DNA of 63,844 bases from an uncultured Bacteroidales bacterium. Lineage in GTDB: Bacteria > Bacteroidota > Bacteroidia > Bacteroidales > Paludibacteraceae. A program made the translations under genes and the position numbers. Where the stretch lies: assembly GCA_902799705.1 (NCBI GenBank), contig CADCBP010000008.1, positions 1-63,844 on the forward strand, given 5' to 3'. Each line of letters opens with the position of its first letter. The stretch's first letter is position 1. This document shows, in pieces, positions 1 to 8,873 of this stretch. The notes under the pieces were generated by a model that was not told the origin of the DNA, made no database searches, and saw only the letters and a program-made list of their open reading frames with translations.

Positions 1-196
1 ACGCCAGCGCAAATCGGCCATGTGCATTGAGGTGATTTTTTATACCGATAATTTCATGATTGTTATTGGTCGTCTCAATACGCTCAAAGATGCCGAGAAG
101 TGCGGCTTTTGGATCATGTGCCGACCGCAAACGAAAAAAGGACATACAATCTACAAAGGACATCCGGTTTTCCAACTCTTCCTGACTCCGGTACAT
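1..196 (-). CDS. Partial hypothetical protein, runs off the left edge
   Basis: On the minus strand an ATG at 196-194 opens a frame that stays open for 65 codons to the window edge, so only the N-terminus is seen. It begins MYRSQEELENRMSF and is rich in Arg, Asn and His, with FFRLRSAHDPKAALLG and an ending HGRFALA. No known family or catalytic motif is recognised. It is divergent from gcvP, whose promoter lies about 100 bp away. No clean -33/-7 promoter is visible in front of it. The opposite strand also has an 83-codon frame here, but its composition looks less protein-like. The minus-strand choice is an inference from amino-acid composition. Confidence 0.45.
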   Translation of the reverse strand, partial: MYRSQEELENRMSFVDCMSFFRLRSAHDPKAALLGIFERIETTNNNHEIIGIKNHLNAHGRFALA

Positions 197-296
197 CCTA
201 AAAAACAATGCGAAAGAAATACAACTATAACGTCTCTTGACCAACCTGCTGTGCAAGCACTTATGGCCTGATTTTATAAAATTATTGCAAAAAATA

Positions 297-340
297 TTTG
301 CTCAATTCAAAAAATCTTTGTACCTTTGCAGTCGCAAAGG
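297..340 (+). promoter_or_regulatory. gcvP promoter with palindrome over the -7 element
   Basis: The -33 element TTTG (297-300) and -7 element TACCTTTG (321-328) are 20 bp apart, the standard Bacteroidota sigma-ABfr layout. The -7 element is the left half of a perfect palindrome, CCTTTGC-AGTC-GCAAAGG (323-340), so the start of the transcript can fold or be bound by a protein. The gcvP ATG follows at 369. Confidence 0.75.
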
Positions 341-368
341 TTTGGACATACAAAACGAACATCACTAT

Positions 369-3185
369 ATGAAAGTAAACTATTTGGAATCGCGTCACAT
401 CGGGTTGACTCCTGAGGACGAAAAGAAGATGTTAGAGGCTGTTGGAGCGGAGTCCATGGAGGCACTTGTGCGCGAGACGATGCCGGCGGATATCCTGCTG
501 CCGGAGGGTATTGAACTGCAGGAACCGTACACGGAACAACAGCAGTTGGAGGTGGCGGATGTCATGCTTCGTCAGAACGAGTCCGCACGTTCGTATATCG
601 GTCGCGGCTGGTACGGCACGATCACGCCGGCGGTCATCCGTCGCAACATGCTTGAGAACCCCGTGTGGTACACATCCTATACGCCTTATCAGGCAGAGGT
701 GAGTCAGGGACGTCTCGAGGCGCTCTTTGTCTTCCAGACGATGATCAGCGACCTCACCGGCCTGCCTCTCGCCAACTGCTCGCTGCTGGACGAAGCCACC
801 TCTGCCGCCGAGTCCGTGACGATGATGCGTAATCTCCGTTCGCGCGAACAAGTCAAAGCGAACGTGCGCAAAGTGTTTGTGGATGAGAAGATATGGCCGA
901 ACACCTTATCTGTTCTGCGTACCCGCGCGGCGGGACAGGACATCGACATCGTCACCGGCAACTACGCGGACTTCCAGCCAACGGCTGAGTTCTTCGGAGC
1001 ACTCGTCCAATGGCCGAACAGCGACGGGTCCATTGAGGACTATGACGCTTTCATCGACGACTGCCATGAGGCAGGACTGAAAGTGACGGTAGTGGCGGAC
1101 CTGATGGCACTGGCTATCCTCAAACCACTCAATGCCGATATCATGTGCGGCACGGCGCAGCGTTTCGGCTTGCCGATGGGTTTCGGCGGACCGACCGCCG
1201 GATACATGGCTACGCGAGACGAGTACAAACGCGACATGCCGGGTCGTATCATCGGTCTGAGTAAAGATAAATACGAGCACCCCGCTTACCGCCTTGCCCT
1301 TCAGACACGCGAACAGCATATCAAGCGCGAACGCGCCACTTCGAATATCTGTACCGCCGAAGCCCTCTCGGCAATGATGGCGGGCATGTACGGCGTCTAT
1401 CACGGCGCGGAAGGTATCCGCGAGATCGCCGAAGGTATCCACGGCAAAGCGGTCTATCTGAGTGAGATGCTCCAAGCTTACGGTTACAACCAGGAGAACG
1501 CGGAGTTCTTCGACACGCTCAAGATCACGCGTGACGAGGAAGGGTGGATAGACAACTTGCGCGCGCTGGCGGAAGACAAGGATATCAACCTCTATTACGA
1601 CCCGCAAGGGTGGGTAGGTCTCTCGCTCGACGAGACGGTGGACCTCTATGACATGAACGATCTGATCACTCTTTTCGCGGAAGCGACGGATAACCTGCCG
1701 CAAGAAGAGGAGTCGGATGAGGCCTTCGAAGGACTCTGGGCGATAGAAGAGAGCCGCGTTCGCGACATCGACTTCTTACAGGCACCGGTATTCAAGAACT
1801 ACCATACAGAGACCGAACTGATGCGGTACCTCAAACGTCTGGACCGCAAAGATATATCGCTGGCCACCTCGATGATCCCGCTGGGTTCGTGTACAATGAA
1901 ACTCAACCCTGCGGCTGCGATGATACCTGTCACCTACAATACAGCTCTTGCTGTGCACCCCTTGGCTCCATCCGAACAAGTGGAAGGATATGCATCAATC
2001 ATGGAGCAACTCAAAGAGCAGTTATGCGCCATCACGGGTTTCAAGGCCTGCACGCTGCAACCTACTTCCGGTGCTGCCGGAGAATATACGGGACTCGTGG
2101 TCATCCGTGAGTTCCTGCGCCGCCGGAAAGAGAACGACCGCAAAGTGCTTCTTATCCCTGCCTCCGCGCATGGAACGAATCCTGCCTCCTGCGTCCAAGC
2201 CGGCTTCGTACCTTGTGTTGTCAAGTGCGACGAGCAGGGTAATACCGACCTTGCCGACTGGAAACGTCTGTGCGAGGAGAACAAAGACACCCTCGCAGGT
2301 TGTATGATCACATACCCGTCCACGCACGGTATCTTCGAGCAGGCCATCCGCGAGATGATTGAGGCCGTACATACGCACGGCGGACTCGTTTACATGGACG
2401 GCGCGAACATGAACGCACAGATAGGATGGACCAATCCGGCGTTCATCGGAGCCGATGTATGTCACCTAAACCTCCATAAATCCTTTGCTTCGCCGCACGG
2501 CGGTGGAGGCCCCGGAGCGGGCGCTGTGTGCTGCACGGAGGCCTTGGCGGACTGTCTGCCTACGGAAGACAAGAACCGCGTCTCGTCTTCTCTTTACGGC
2601 AATGCGAACATGGCCCTGATCTCTTGGGGATACATCGCGATGATGGGAGCGGAAGGACTGCGTCATGCAACGGCAGCAGCTATCCTTAGCGCCAACTACA
2701 TGGCCAAACGTCTCAAAGAGGCTTACGGCATCGTCTATACCGGTGCGACAGGCAGAGTAGGGCATGAACTGATTCTCGACTGCCGGCAGTTCCACGCTGT
2801 CGGCATCACCGAAGCGGACATCGCCAAACGACTCATGGACTACGGCTATCATGCGCCGACACTCTCTTTCCCCGTACACGGCACACTCATGGTGGAGCCG
2901 ACGGAGTCCGAGTCACTCGCGGAGATAGACCGTTTCTGCGACGTCCTCCTGCAGATCCGTCAGGAGATAGCCGATATCGAATCCGGCAAGGCCGATAAAG
3001 AAGATAATGTCCTCGTCAATGCGCCGCACCCCGAATACGAGGTGGTGGCCGATGAGTGGACGCACCCCTATAGCCGCAAACAGGCTGCGTACCCGACAGA
3101 CTTCGTGGCGCAGAACAAGTTCTGGTGTCCGGTCGGACGTGTGGACAATGGTTTCGGCGATCGTAACTTAGTAGCTCGTTTCTGA
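369..3185 (+). CDS. gcvP: Glycine dehydrogenase (decarboxylating), P-protein
   Basis: The P-protein of the glycine cleavage system is a PLP enzyme that decarboxylates glycine and passes the aminomethyl group to the lipoyl arm of GcvH. The 938-residue product is the fused, full-length form (homologous N- and C-terminal halves), not split GcvPA/GcvPB. The PLP lysine is K704 in LNLHKSFASPHGGGGPG, close to its E. coli position. The start at 369 was chosen because ESRHIGLT follows directly, as in the family, and because an upstream ATG at 237 would put coding sequence across the promoter. The stop overlaps the next gene by one base (TGATG). gcvT is 56 kb away; gcvH is not in the window. Confidence 0.97.
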   Translation: MKVNYLESRHIGLTPEDEKKMLEAVGAESMEALVRETMPADILLPEGIELQEPYTEQQQLEVADVMLRQNESARSYIGRGWYGTITPAVIRRNMLENPVWYTSYTPYQAEVSQGRLEALFVFQTMISDLTGLPLANCSLLDEATSAAESVTMMRNLRSREQVKANVRKVFVDEKIWPNTLSVLRTRAAGQDIDIVTGNYADFQPTAEFFGALVQWPNSDGSIEDYDAFIDDCHEAGLKVTVVADLMALAILKPLNADIMCGTAQRFGLPMGFGGPTAGYMATRDEYKRDMPGRIIGLSKDKYEHPAYRLALQTREQHIKRERATSNICTAEALSAMMAGMYGVYHGAEGIREIAEGIHGKAVYLSEMLQAYGYNQENAEFFDTLKITRDEEGWIDNLRALAEDKDINLYYDPQGWVGLSLDETVDLYDMNDLITLFAEATDNLPQEEESDEAFEGLWAIEESRVRDIDFLQAPVFKNYHTETELMRYLKRLDRKDISLATSMIPLGSCTMKLNPAAAMIPVTYNTALAVHPLAPSEQVEGYASIMEQLKEQLCAITGFKACTLQPTSGAAGEYTGLVVIREFLRRRKENDRKVLLIPASAHGTNPASCVQAGFVPCVVKCDEQGNTDLADWKRLCEENKDTLAGCMITYPSTHGIFEQAIREMIEAVHTHGGLVYMDGANMNAQIGWTNPAFIGADVCHLNLHKSFASPHGGGGPGAGAVCCTEALADCLPTEDKNRVSSSLYGNANMALISWGYIAMMGAEGLRHATAAAILSANYMAKRLKEAYGIVYTGATGRVGHELILDCRQFHAVGITEADIAKRLMDYGYHAPTLSFPVHGTLMVEPTESESLAEIDRFCDVLLQIRQEIADIESGKADKEDNVLVNAPHPEYEVVADEWTHPYSRKQAAYPTDFVAQNKFWCPVGRVDNGFGDRNLVARF

Positions 3186-4129
3186 TGGGAAAAAGAAAAG
3201 AACATATCACGCAACTTCGTGACCACTTGCACCAATACTATCGTGCGTTGCCGTGGATCACGCTCAAGGAATTCCTGCTGATCATCATCAGTACCATTCC
3301 ATACGCCCTCACGGTCAACCAGTTACTGGTACCGCACGCTATCGTCGGAGGCGGAGTGACAGGTCTGTGCGAGATCATTTATTTCGCTACCAACACCTAC
3401 GTGCCGATTTGGCTGAGTAGCGCGTTGATAAACATCCTGCTGCTTGTCATCGCCGCTATCACGGTAGGCTGGCGTTATGCCATCCGGACAATATGGGGCG
3501 TCATGTGGCTCACTATCTGGCTGAAAATCATCCCGATAGCCAATGTGCCGCTGCTTACCGATTCGTTCATGGCGGTGGTCGTCGGAGGTTTGTTTACCGG
3601 CTGTTTCCTGGGAATCTGTTTCCTCAATAATGGTTCTACCGGCGGAACGGACATCATTGCGATGATTGTCAACAAGTATCATCATCTGCCGATGGGTCGC
3701 GTACTGTTGTTTGCCGACATGACGATCATCTCTTCGGCCTTCTTCCTGCCGACAATACAGGCTGCGGGCACGCAGGGCGCGATCGAGAAGATTCTCTTCG
3801 GTCTCACTTATACCTTCATGGCTTCTACCGCCGTCGATTGGGTCATGAACCGAATGAGACAGTCGGTGCAGTTCATGATCTTCACGAAGAAACCTGACGA
3901 GATAGCGGAGGCTATCATCACGCAGGCACACCGCGGATGTACGTTCCTTGACGCCGAAGGTGGATATAACAAACAACCCATGAAAGTAGTTACCTGCATA
4001 GCCCGTTCATACGAGTCGGCCACTATCTTCCGTCTCGTTCGGGCGATAGACCCCAACGCTTTTGTCAGTCAGAGTCAGGTGCGCGGTGTCTTCGGCCAAG
4101 GTTTCGACCCAATGGCGAACGGGAAATAA
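3185..4129 (+). CDS. YitT family membrane protein (first of a tandem pair)
   Basis: This 314-residue integral membrane protein has the YitT architecture: five or so hydrophobic segments in the first 200 residues (DUF161-type repeats), then a soluble C-terminal DUF2179 domain of about 80 residues. The glycine-rich signature NNGSTGGTDIIAMIVNKY lies between membrane segments, and IVGGGVTGLCEIIY is near residue 50. The family's function is unsettled; transport has been suggested. It starts inside the gcvP stop (TGATG), so it is probably co-transcribed and translationally coupled. The next gene is a paralogue with the same motifs at the same spacing. No evidence here links it to glycine metabolism beyond the operon. 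Confidence 0.85.
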   Translation: MGKRKEHITQLRDHLHQYYRALPWITLKEFLLIIISTIPYALTVNQLLVPHAIVGGGVTGLCEIIYFATNTYVPIWLSSALINILLLVIAAITVGWRYAIRTIWGVMWLTIWLKIIPIANVPLLTDSFMAVVVGGLFTGCFLGICFLNNGSTGGTDIIAMIVNKYHHLPMGRVLLFADMTIISSAFFLPTIQAAGTQGAIEKILFGLTYTFMASTAVDWVMNRMRQSVQFMIFTKKPDEIAEAIITQAHRGCTFLDAEGGYNKQPMKVVTCIARSYESATIFRLVRAIDPNAFVSQSQVRGVFGQGFDPMANGK

Positions 4130-4132
4130 CGG

Positions 4133-4163
4133 TTTAACAATTTAACAGTTTAACAGTTTAACG
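4133..4163 (+). repeat. Octamer tandem repeat TTTAACA[A/G]
   Basis: Nearly four copies of an 8-bp unit (TTTAACAA, TTTAACAG, TTTAACAG, TTTAACG) fill the gap between the two YitT genes and end four bases before the next ATG at 4168. It is one of many 7- or 8-bp repeat tracts in this window. Confidence 0.85.
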
Positions 4164-4167
4164 TTCC

Positions 4168-5145
4168 ATGTTACGTTACAGTTCATTTGTCAACCCCCAT
4201 AACGCCCCGCATGAGTCCAAAACGCGGACGGTATTCGAGTATATAGCCATCATCATAGGTATCGCTCCGATGGCGCTGATGGTTAACTGGGTCCTGTTGC
4301 CTCATGCCTTCGTTGGCGGAGGACTCACAGGTATCTGTTCTGCTATCTACTACGTTACGGACGGACTCTTTCCGTCGCTCTTTCCGGAATACCACGGCGC
4401 TATTCCGGTTTGGCTCACGACGTTTGCGATTAACCTCATCCTGCTGGTCATAGCCGGTTTTACGGTCGGTTGGCGTTTCTGTATCCGCACGATGGTCGGC
4501 GTGGCGGCAATCACCTTCTGGTATCGCATCATTCCTATTCTGCCCGAACCTATCATTGAAGACCCCTGGCTCGGAGCTATCATAGGCGGTTTTGTCTTTG
4601 GTCTCAGTCTGGGTGTCGTGTTGGCTGCTAACGGTTCTTCGGGAGGTACAGACATCGTGGCGATGATAGTGAACCACTATCATAATATCTCGCTGGGTAA
4701 CATCATGCTGCTCTGCGACATTATTATCATCGCTTCTGCGTTCTTCCTGCCTTTACCGGAGAGCATGTTGGAGGAGGGAACGAATCCCACGTACCTGCAT
4801 ATCAAACGCGTCCTCTACGGTGTGGCGATGACCATCTCTTATACACTCGCCGTGGACTGGATCATGTCCCGTTTGCATCGCTCCGTCCATTTCCTTATCT
4901 ATTCGTCCAAATACGACGAGATAGCGACCGAAATCAACAAAACAGTCAACCGTGGTGTGACAGTGCTCGATGGCATAGGATGGTACTCGCAACAACCCGT
5001 AAAGGTCATTTCCGTCTTGGTACGTAAACCGGAGAGTTCGTTGGTTCTGAGTATCGTCAAGAATATTGACCCGAGCGCCCTTGTTTCCATTGCCGATGTC
5101 GGTGGTGTCTTTGGCTCCGGATTTGATAAAATTAAAGCAAAATAG
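4168..5145 (+). CDS. YitT family membrane protein (second of a tandem pair)
   Basis: A 325-residue paralogue of the preceding protein. Both share the block VGGG-TGI-IY near residue 50, a VGWRF-IRT segment, and a loop ANGSSGGTDIVAMIVNHY, followed by membrane segments and a C-terminal DUF2179-type soluble domain. A short insertion (SLFPEYHGAIP) separates it from its neighbour. The ATG at 4168 follows directly on the octamer repeat; the first 30 residues are polar, so a slightly later start cannot be excluded. Tandem duplication within one operon is the simplest origin. The transported substrate, if any, is unknown. Confidence 0.83.
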   Translation: MLRYSSFVNPHNAPHESKTRTVFEYIAIIIGIAPMALMVNWVLLPHAFVGGGLTGICSAIYYVTDGLFPSLFPEYHGAIPVWLTTFAINLILLVIAGFTVGWRFCIRTMVGVAAITFWYRIIPILPEPIIEDPWLGAIIGGFVFGLSLGVVLAANGSSGGTDIVAMIVNHYHNISLGNIMLLCDIIIIASAFFLPLPESMLEEGTNPTYLHIKRVLYGVAMTISYTLAVDWIMSRLHRSVHFLIYSSKYDEIATEINKTVNRGVTVLDGIGWYSQQPVKVISVLVRKPESSLVLSIVKNIDPSALVSIADVGGVFGSGFDKIKAK

Positions 5146-5163
5146 CAAAAAAAAACGCAAAAA

Positions 5164-5195
5164 TTTGCGTATGTCAAAAAAAAGCAGTACTTTTG
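5164..5195 (+). promoter_or_regulatory. Promoter for tRNA-Ser
   Basis: TTTG (5164-5167) and TACTTTTG (5188-5195) are separated by 20 bp. The spacer contains CAAAAAAAAGCAGTA, the same words as in the mnmE and lptD promoters. The predicted leader of about 75 nt before the tRNA contains CGCAAAA and TTTTGCG arms that can pair. Confidence 0.7.
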
Positions 5196-5276
5196 CATCC
5201 GCTTTTCGCAAAATCCCTTTTGGGGTCCCCGGAGTAAAACTTGTTTTGCGATGGGGGAGAGCGTAGCACAAGCGAA

Positions 5277-5365
5277 GGAGAGTTGACTGAGTGGTCGAAA
5301 GTGCCGCACTCGAAATGCGGTGTACGCATTACGTCGTACCGGGGGTTCGAATCCCTCACTCTCCG
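5277..5365 (+). tRNA. tRNA-Ser (anticodon CGA)
   Basis: A full class II cloverleaf. The acceptor arms GGAGAGT and ACTCTCC pair over 7 bp. The anticodon stem CCGCA/TGCGG encloses loop CTCGAAA, giving anticodon CGA (reads UCG). The long variable arm (around GTACGCATTACGTCGTAC) is typical of serine tRNAs. The T-loop GGTTCGAATCC is intact. The 3' CCA is not encoded (GCTTAA follows), so it must be added after transcription. It is a single-gene transcript with its own promoter and terminator. Confidence 0.97.
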
Positions 5366-5368
5366 CTT

Positions 5369-5412
5369 AAAAAGATTAGGGGCATCCTATAGGGACGCTC
5401 CTAATTCTTTTT
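5369..5412 (+). terminator. Intrinsic terminator after tRNA-Ser
   Basis: AAAAAGATTAGG (5369-5380) pairs with CCTAATTCTTTTT (5400-5412), giving a stem that ends in a T-run directly after the tRNA. Confidence 0.7.
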
Positions 5413-5413
5413 A

Positions 5414-5434
5414 GAGAAGGCTGAGAGCCTTCTC
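5414..5434 (+). terminator. Second hairpin downstream of tRNA-Ser
   Basis: GAGAAGGCT and AGCCTTCTC form a perfect 9-bp stem with a GAG loop. It has no T-run and may be a backup terminator or a processing structure. The following stretch to 5600 shows nothing further that I can identify. Confidence 0.45.
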
Positions 5435-5603
5435 AGCCCCTCGATCGGAGGGACTTATCTCGGCTAAAGCCTTGCACGATTATTGCGCAGAAAATGGGAT
5501 GGATTGTGCAATCACTACAGAAGAAAATGTAGTGCCACTTGGATTAGTTTAAATGGATTTTTTTGATATATGCAAGAAAATATGATGTTTTTTTGTCAAA
5601 ATA

Positions 5604-5635
5604 TTTGCGCATGTCAATAATTTGTTGTAATTTTG
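5604..5635 (+). promoter_or_regulatory. Promoter for the DUF349-ftsE-sufE operon
   Basis: TTTG (5604-5607) and TAATTTTG (5628-5635) are separated by 20 bp; the ATG follows 22 bp after the -7 element. Confidence 0.72.
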
Positions 5636-5657
5636 CACAGCAAAATATTTTGAAACT

Positions 5658-6905
5658 ATGGCAAGCACCAGACAACAGATTATTGAGGAGCTCCAAAACC
5701 TTTTGGGAAAAGACGTGATGGAGATCAAAGAACAAGTGGACCAACTTAAAAATCGCTTCTATAAAGAGGCTGAGTCGGTTGACGAAGAGGCGAAAGAAGA
5801 ACAGGAAGCCTTGGAGCAGCAATTTAAGGAATTGTTGGCGGAGTATAAAACGCGCAAGGCGGAGATTACAGCCAAGGTCACGCAAGAGTTGCAAACTAAC
5901 TTGGAGCGCAAGAATGCCATTCTTGAACAGATGAAAGCTATCGTAGAGTCCGGTGAATCCGGTCTGGAGAACGAGGAGTGGAAAGCTGCTACGGAGCGCA
6001 TGAAAACACTGCAAGCAGAGTGGAAAACTCTTGGTGCTGTACCGGCTACCGAGGCACAGAACATACGCAAGGCCTACCAGCGTTGCCAAGAGCAGTTCTA
6101 CGATCTAGTGAAGATCAACATTGAGTTGCGCGACCTGGATTTCAAGAAGAACCTCGAGTTGAAGACCAAACTATGCGAGGCTGCTGAGAAATTGCAGAGC
6201 AACGACAATATTGTTGAGGCTTCCCGTGCGTTACAGCAACTCCATGATGAATGGGCTGAGATTGGTCCTGTTGCCCGCGAGTTGCGAGAGGAGTTATGGA
6301 ACCGCTTTAAGACGGCTTCGTCTATCATCAACAAGAAACATCAGGCCTATTTCGATAATATCCATGCCAAAGAGCAGGAGAATCTGGAGCGCAAGCAGAC
6401 GCTGGTTACGCAACTGAAAGAACTTCTTGCCAATGCCATGGAGCAAGCGAAGAAAGAAGGCTCCAAAGTGTGGGAAGAAGCAACCAAACAGGTTCAGGAG
6501 ATCCAAGCGGAATGGCGTAAGATCGGTTTTGCTCCGAAGAAATTCAATCAATCTATTTATGAACAGTACCGTGAAGCGTGCAACCAGTTCTTCCAGGCGA
6601 AAAACGCCTATTTCAAGACCCGTCGGGAGGAATGGAAAGCTCGCGCAGAGCAGCGCAAAGCCCGAGCAGAACAGATAAAAGCACGTGAGGAGAAACGGGC
6701 GGAGCAACGCGCAGCGAAGTCCGAGGACCAACTGGTGCGTATGCGTGAGCGTTTGCGTCAGGAGATCAAGGTTGCGGAGAATAATATCCTCTTCTTTACC
6801 GCCAAATCCAAGACCGCGAATAAGTTAGTAGATGGTCTGCAGTCGAAAATCAACGACCTCAAGAAACAACTCGACGACATCAACAAACGTCTGGAGGATG
6901 CATAA
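5658..6905 (+). CDS. DUF349 domain coiled-coil protein
   Basis: A 415-residue, highly charged, almost entirely helical protein made of repeated DUF349 modules. The recurring pattern EEWKAATERMKTLQAEWKTLG, ALQQLHDEWAEIGPVARE and VQEIQAEWRKIGFAPKK marks three copies, at about residues 95-175, 180-240 and 255-330. Each has a conserved W-x-x-I/L-G turn. The N-terminus and the last 80 residues are long coiled coils rich in Glu, Lys and Gln. No signal peptide or membrane segment is seen, so it is probably cytoplasmic. Its function is unknown. Its stop overlaps the ftsE start (ATAATGG), suggesting translational coupling. Confidence 0.85.
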   Translation: MASTRQQIIEELQNLLGKDVMEIKEQVDQLKNRFYKEAESVDEEAKEEQEALEQQFKELLAEYKTRKAEITAKVTQELQTNLERKNAILEQMKAIVESGESGLENEEWKAATERMKTLQAEWKTLGAVPATEAQNIRKAYQRCQEQFYDLVKINIELRDLDFKKNLELKTKLCEAAEKLQSNDNIVEASRALQQLHDEWAEIGPVARELREELWNRFKTASSIINKKHQAYFDNIHAKEQENLERKQTLVTQLKELLANAMEQAKKEGSKVWEEATKQVQEIQAEWRKIGFAPKKFNQSIYEQYREACNQFFQAKNAYFKTRREEWKARAEQRKARAEQIKAREEKRAEQRAAKSEDQLVRMRERLRQEIKVAENNILFFTAKSKTANKLVDGLQSKINDLKKQLDDINKRLEDA

Positions 6906-7567
6906 TGGCAGAGCTGATCACTTATACCAACGTGGAGATTTGTCAGGCGGAGCAGGTAGTCTTGCGTAACGTTAATCTGCATGTGCAGAATGGCGAGATG
7001 ATTTACTTGCTCGGCAAAGTAGGTAGCGGTAAGTCTTCGCTGATGAAGACAATATACGGAGCCCTGCCTATCGCATCCGGCGAGGCGCGTGTGCTCGACT
7101 ATGATGTCGTGCATATCCGCCGCCGTAAACTGCCTTACCTCCGTCGCCGATTAGGTATTATCTTCCAGGATTATAAACTGCTTACCGACCGCTCCGTAGA
7201 GGAGAATCTTCTCTTCGTGTTGCGTGCAACGGGATGGAAGAATAAGCAACTGATGCACGATCATGTCTTCGAGGTGCTCCAACAGGTCGGCATGGAGAAC
7301 AAGGCATATAAGAAACCGCATGAGTTATCAGGAGGCGAGCAGCAACGTGTAGTGATTGCGCGTGCATTGCTGAACTCACCGGAGATCATCCTCGCCGATG
7401 AACCGACGGGAAACTTGGACATTGAGACGGGACGCGAGATAATGGACTTGCTCTATTCAATCAGCCAGGCAGGTATAACCGTACTTATGTCCACACATAA
7501 CATCAATTGGCCGGAGTTATATCCGGGCCGCAAATGGTTCTTTGAAAATGGCGAAATCCATCAATGA
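6905..7567 (+). CDS. ftsE: FtsE-type ABC transporter ATP-binding protein
   Basis: The ATPase partner of the membrane protein FtsX, which together control cell-wall hydrolases at division. The 220-residue product has Walker [10 protein letters not shown] (37-45), a Q-loop near FQD (88), signature LSGGEQ (141-146), Walker B IILADEP (161-167) and the H-loop histidine near 198. The spacing and the short length fit FtsE better than LolD, but the two families are close and ftsX is not adjacent, so the assignment carries some doubt. It overlaps the stop of the DUF349 gene and in turn overlaps sufE by about 20 bp. Confidence 0.8.
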   Translation: MAELITYTNVEICQAEQVVLRNVNLHVQNGEMIYLLGKVGSGKSSLMKTIYGALPIASGEARVLDYDVVHIRRRKLPYLRRRLGIIFQDYKLLTDRSVEENLLFVLRATGWKNKQLMHDHVFEVLQQVGMENKAYKKPHELSGGEQQRVVIARALLNSPEIILADEPTGNLDIETGREIMDLLYSISQAGITVLMSTHNINWPELYPGRKWFFENGEIHQ

Positions 7568-7976
7568 GATACAAGACGAAGTCATCGAGGAGTTTGAAGT
7601 TTTTGATGACTGGGTTGAGCGCTATCAACTTATTGTAGATTACGCGCGCGAGTTGAAGAAAAATCCGTTGCCGGAGGCAGATAAAAATGACCGCAATAAA
7701 ATTGATGGCTGTCAGTCCACTGTGTGGTTCACATGTCAGCTCAAAGACGGCAGACTGATTTTGAAAGGCGATGCCGACGCTGTCTTGGTGCAAGGCGTTG
7801 TAGCACTCTTGTTGCATGTGCTGAATGATCATACGCCTCAGGAAATAGTTAAAGCAGACCTCTATTTCATTGACAGGATAGGCCTGCGTGAGCATCTTAG
7901 CCCCACGCGCAGTAACGGCATTGCCGCGATGCTCAAACAGATAAAATTATACGCGCTCGCGTATCAGGCGAAATAA
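7548..7976 (+). CDS. sufE: SufE family cysteine desulfurase activator
   Basis: SufE accepts sulfane sulfur from SufS and hands it to the SufB scaffold in iron-sulfur cluster assembly. The 142-residue product is of family length and has the acceptor cysteine, C55, in KIDGCQSTVWF, plus the C-terminal helix GLREHLSPTRSNGIAAML. I chose the ATG at 7548 ([10 protein letters not shown]) over one two codons upstream. It overlaps ftsE by 20 bp. The 3' end overlaps the convergent aroK by 30 bp. No other suf gene is in the window. Confidence 0.92.
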   Translation: MAKSINEIQDEVIEEFEVFDDWVERYQLIVDYARELKKNPLPEADKNDRNKIDGCQSTVWFTCQLKDGRLILKGDADAVLVQGVVALLLHVLNDHTPQEIVKADLYFIDRIGLREHLSPTRSNGIAAMLKQIKLYALAYQAK

Positions 7977-8492
7977 ATCCTCTGCGATCCGTTCATCGGA
8001 CTCTTCATCGCAGATTGTTACATCGATAATATGATGAGCCTGGCTATAGAAAGGCTCCCGTGCTTCCAGTTGCGGCGCAATGAATGCCAGCAATTCTTCT
8101 TCGGTGCGTCCTTGCAACACCGGACGTTCACTCAAATCCGTCATACTGAGGCGCTTGGCAAGATGTTCTGGTTTCCAACGGATATAGATACTTGTGCCTA
8201 ACTCGCGCAGACACTCCATGTTATCTTCCCAACACGGATATCCGCCGCCTGTTGCATAGATAATATGCTCGAAGGGAATCTGGTCTGCAAGATCTTCGAC
8301 TACGTATTTCTCTTTCTTGCGGAACTCTTCCAAACCGAAAAGACGGATATATTCTGCGGTACTATAACCGTGAATCTGCTTGAAGGCATCGTCCAGGTCC
8401 ACAAAACGCCAACCGAGTTTGTCGGCTAACAAACGACCGGCAGTAGTTTTGCCGGCTCCCATATATCCCACTAAATAAATCGGAAGTTCCAT
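7947..8492 (-). CDS. aroK: Shikimate kinase
   Basis: Phosphorylates shikimate in aromatic amino-acid synthesis. The 181-residue product has the P-loop GYMGAGKTTAG (9-19), the shikimate-binding D-D pair in FVDLDDAF, ATGGGYPC and the adenine-lid arginine region RPVLQGRTEEEL. The start at 8492 (MELPIYLVGY) was chosen because it gives the family N-terminus; an upstream in-frame start would add 15 unrelated residues. It is the last gene of the run FAH-porU-porV-ispF-DUF3256-aroK. Its 3' end overlaps that of sufE by 30 bp, so the two operons converge with no room for a terminator. Confidence 0.93.
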   Translation of the reverse strand: MELPIYLVGYMGAGKTTAGRLLADKLGWRFVDLDDAFKQIHGYSTAEYIRLFGLEEFRKKEKYVVEDLADQIPFEHIIYATGGGYPCWEDNMECLRELGTSIYIRWKPEHLAKRLSMTDLSERPVLQGRTEEELLAFIAPQLEAREPFYSQAHHIIDVTICDEESDERIAEDLFRLIRERV

Positions 8493-8524
8493 AAATTCTA
8501 AATCATCAATATAAATGGGAATAC

Positions 8525-8851
8525 TCAGTATTCCCACTCATCATTGTCTTTCCATACAATCCGTCCGTTCTCGATGCTTGCCAGCGGAAAGATGGATGGG
8601 GTGGGAGACTGCGGTGTGGCAATCAATTTCCATTCCTTATTATATATGCGCGCGCACGAAGAACACTGCGGCGCGCAAGCCGTAAGAACGACCAGAATCG
8701 AATCTGTGCCTTTGTACACCTCTAATTGCGTACTGTCTGTCAAAGCAATGCGCTCGTACGGCCCGTCCTGATAAATGACGTGCGGATTACCGCCTAATTG
8801 AAATAAGTCGGCGAGAAGTGACAGTGATATGCTAAGAAGAAATCCTTTCAC
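8525..8851 (-). CDS. Small exported protein, DUF3256-like, GTG start
   Basis: A 108-residue protein with a short hydrophobic N-terminus (KGFLLSISLSLLADLF) that looks like a signal peptide. The core LTDSTQLEVYKGTDSILVVL and the line ARIYNKEWKLIATP resemble the C-terminal half of the Bacteroidales DUF3256 family, which is usually near 200 residues; the N-terminal half would be missing. It also has a Cys cluster, CAPQCSSCA. The start codon is GTG (8851-8849), inside a 14-bp tandem repeat. It lies between ispF and aroK on the same strand. No function is known. The family call rests on pattern resemblance only. Confidence 0.55.
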   Translation of the reverse strand: MKGFLLSISLSLLADLFQLGGNPHVIYQDGPYERIALTDSTQLEVYKGTDSILVVLTACAPQCSSCARIYNKEWKLIATPQSPTPSIFPLASIENGRIVWKDNDEWEY

Positions 8852-8873
8852 CTTTTAATTTTCACCTTTTAAT
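8846..8873 (-). repeat. Two 14-bp direct repeats at a gene boundary
   Basis: TTTCACCTTTTAAT occurs twice head to tail (14 = 2x7 bp). It covers the GTG start of the DUF3256-like gene and the last codons and stop of ispF. Confidence 0.8.

Noticed and set aside
20-271. An 83-codon plus-strand frame at the left edge
   Set aside because: Its composition is not protein-like, and it overlaps a more convincing minus-strand frame that leaves the window at position 1.
906-1703. A 265-codon minus-strand frame inside gcvP
   Set aside because: It is antisense to a full-length, motif-complete gcvP and arises from the GC-rich codon pattern.
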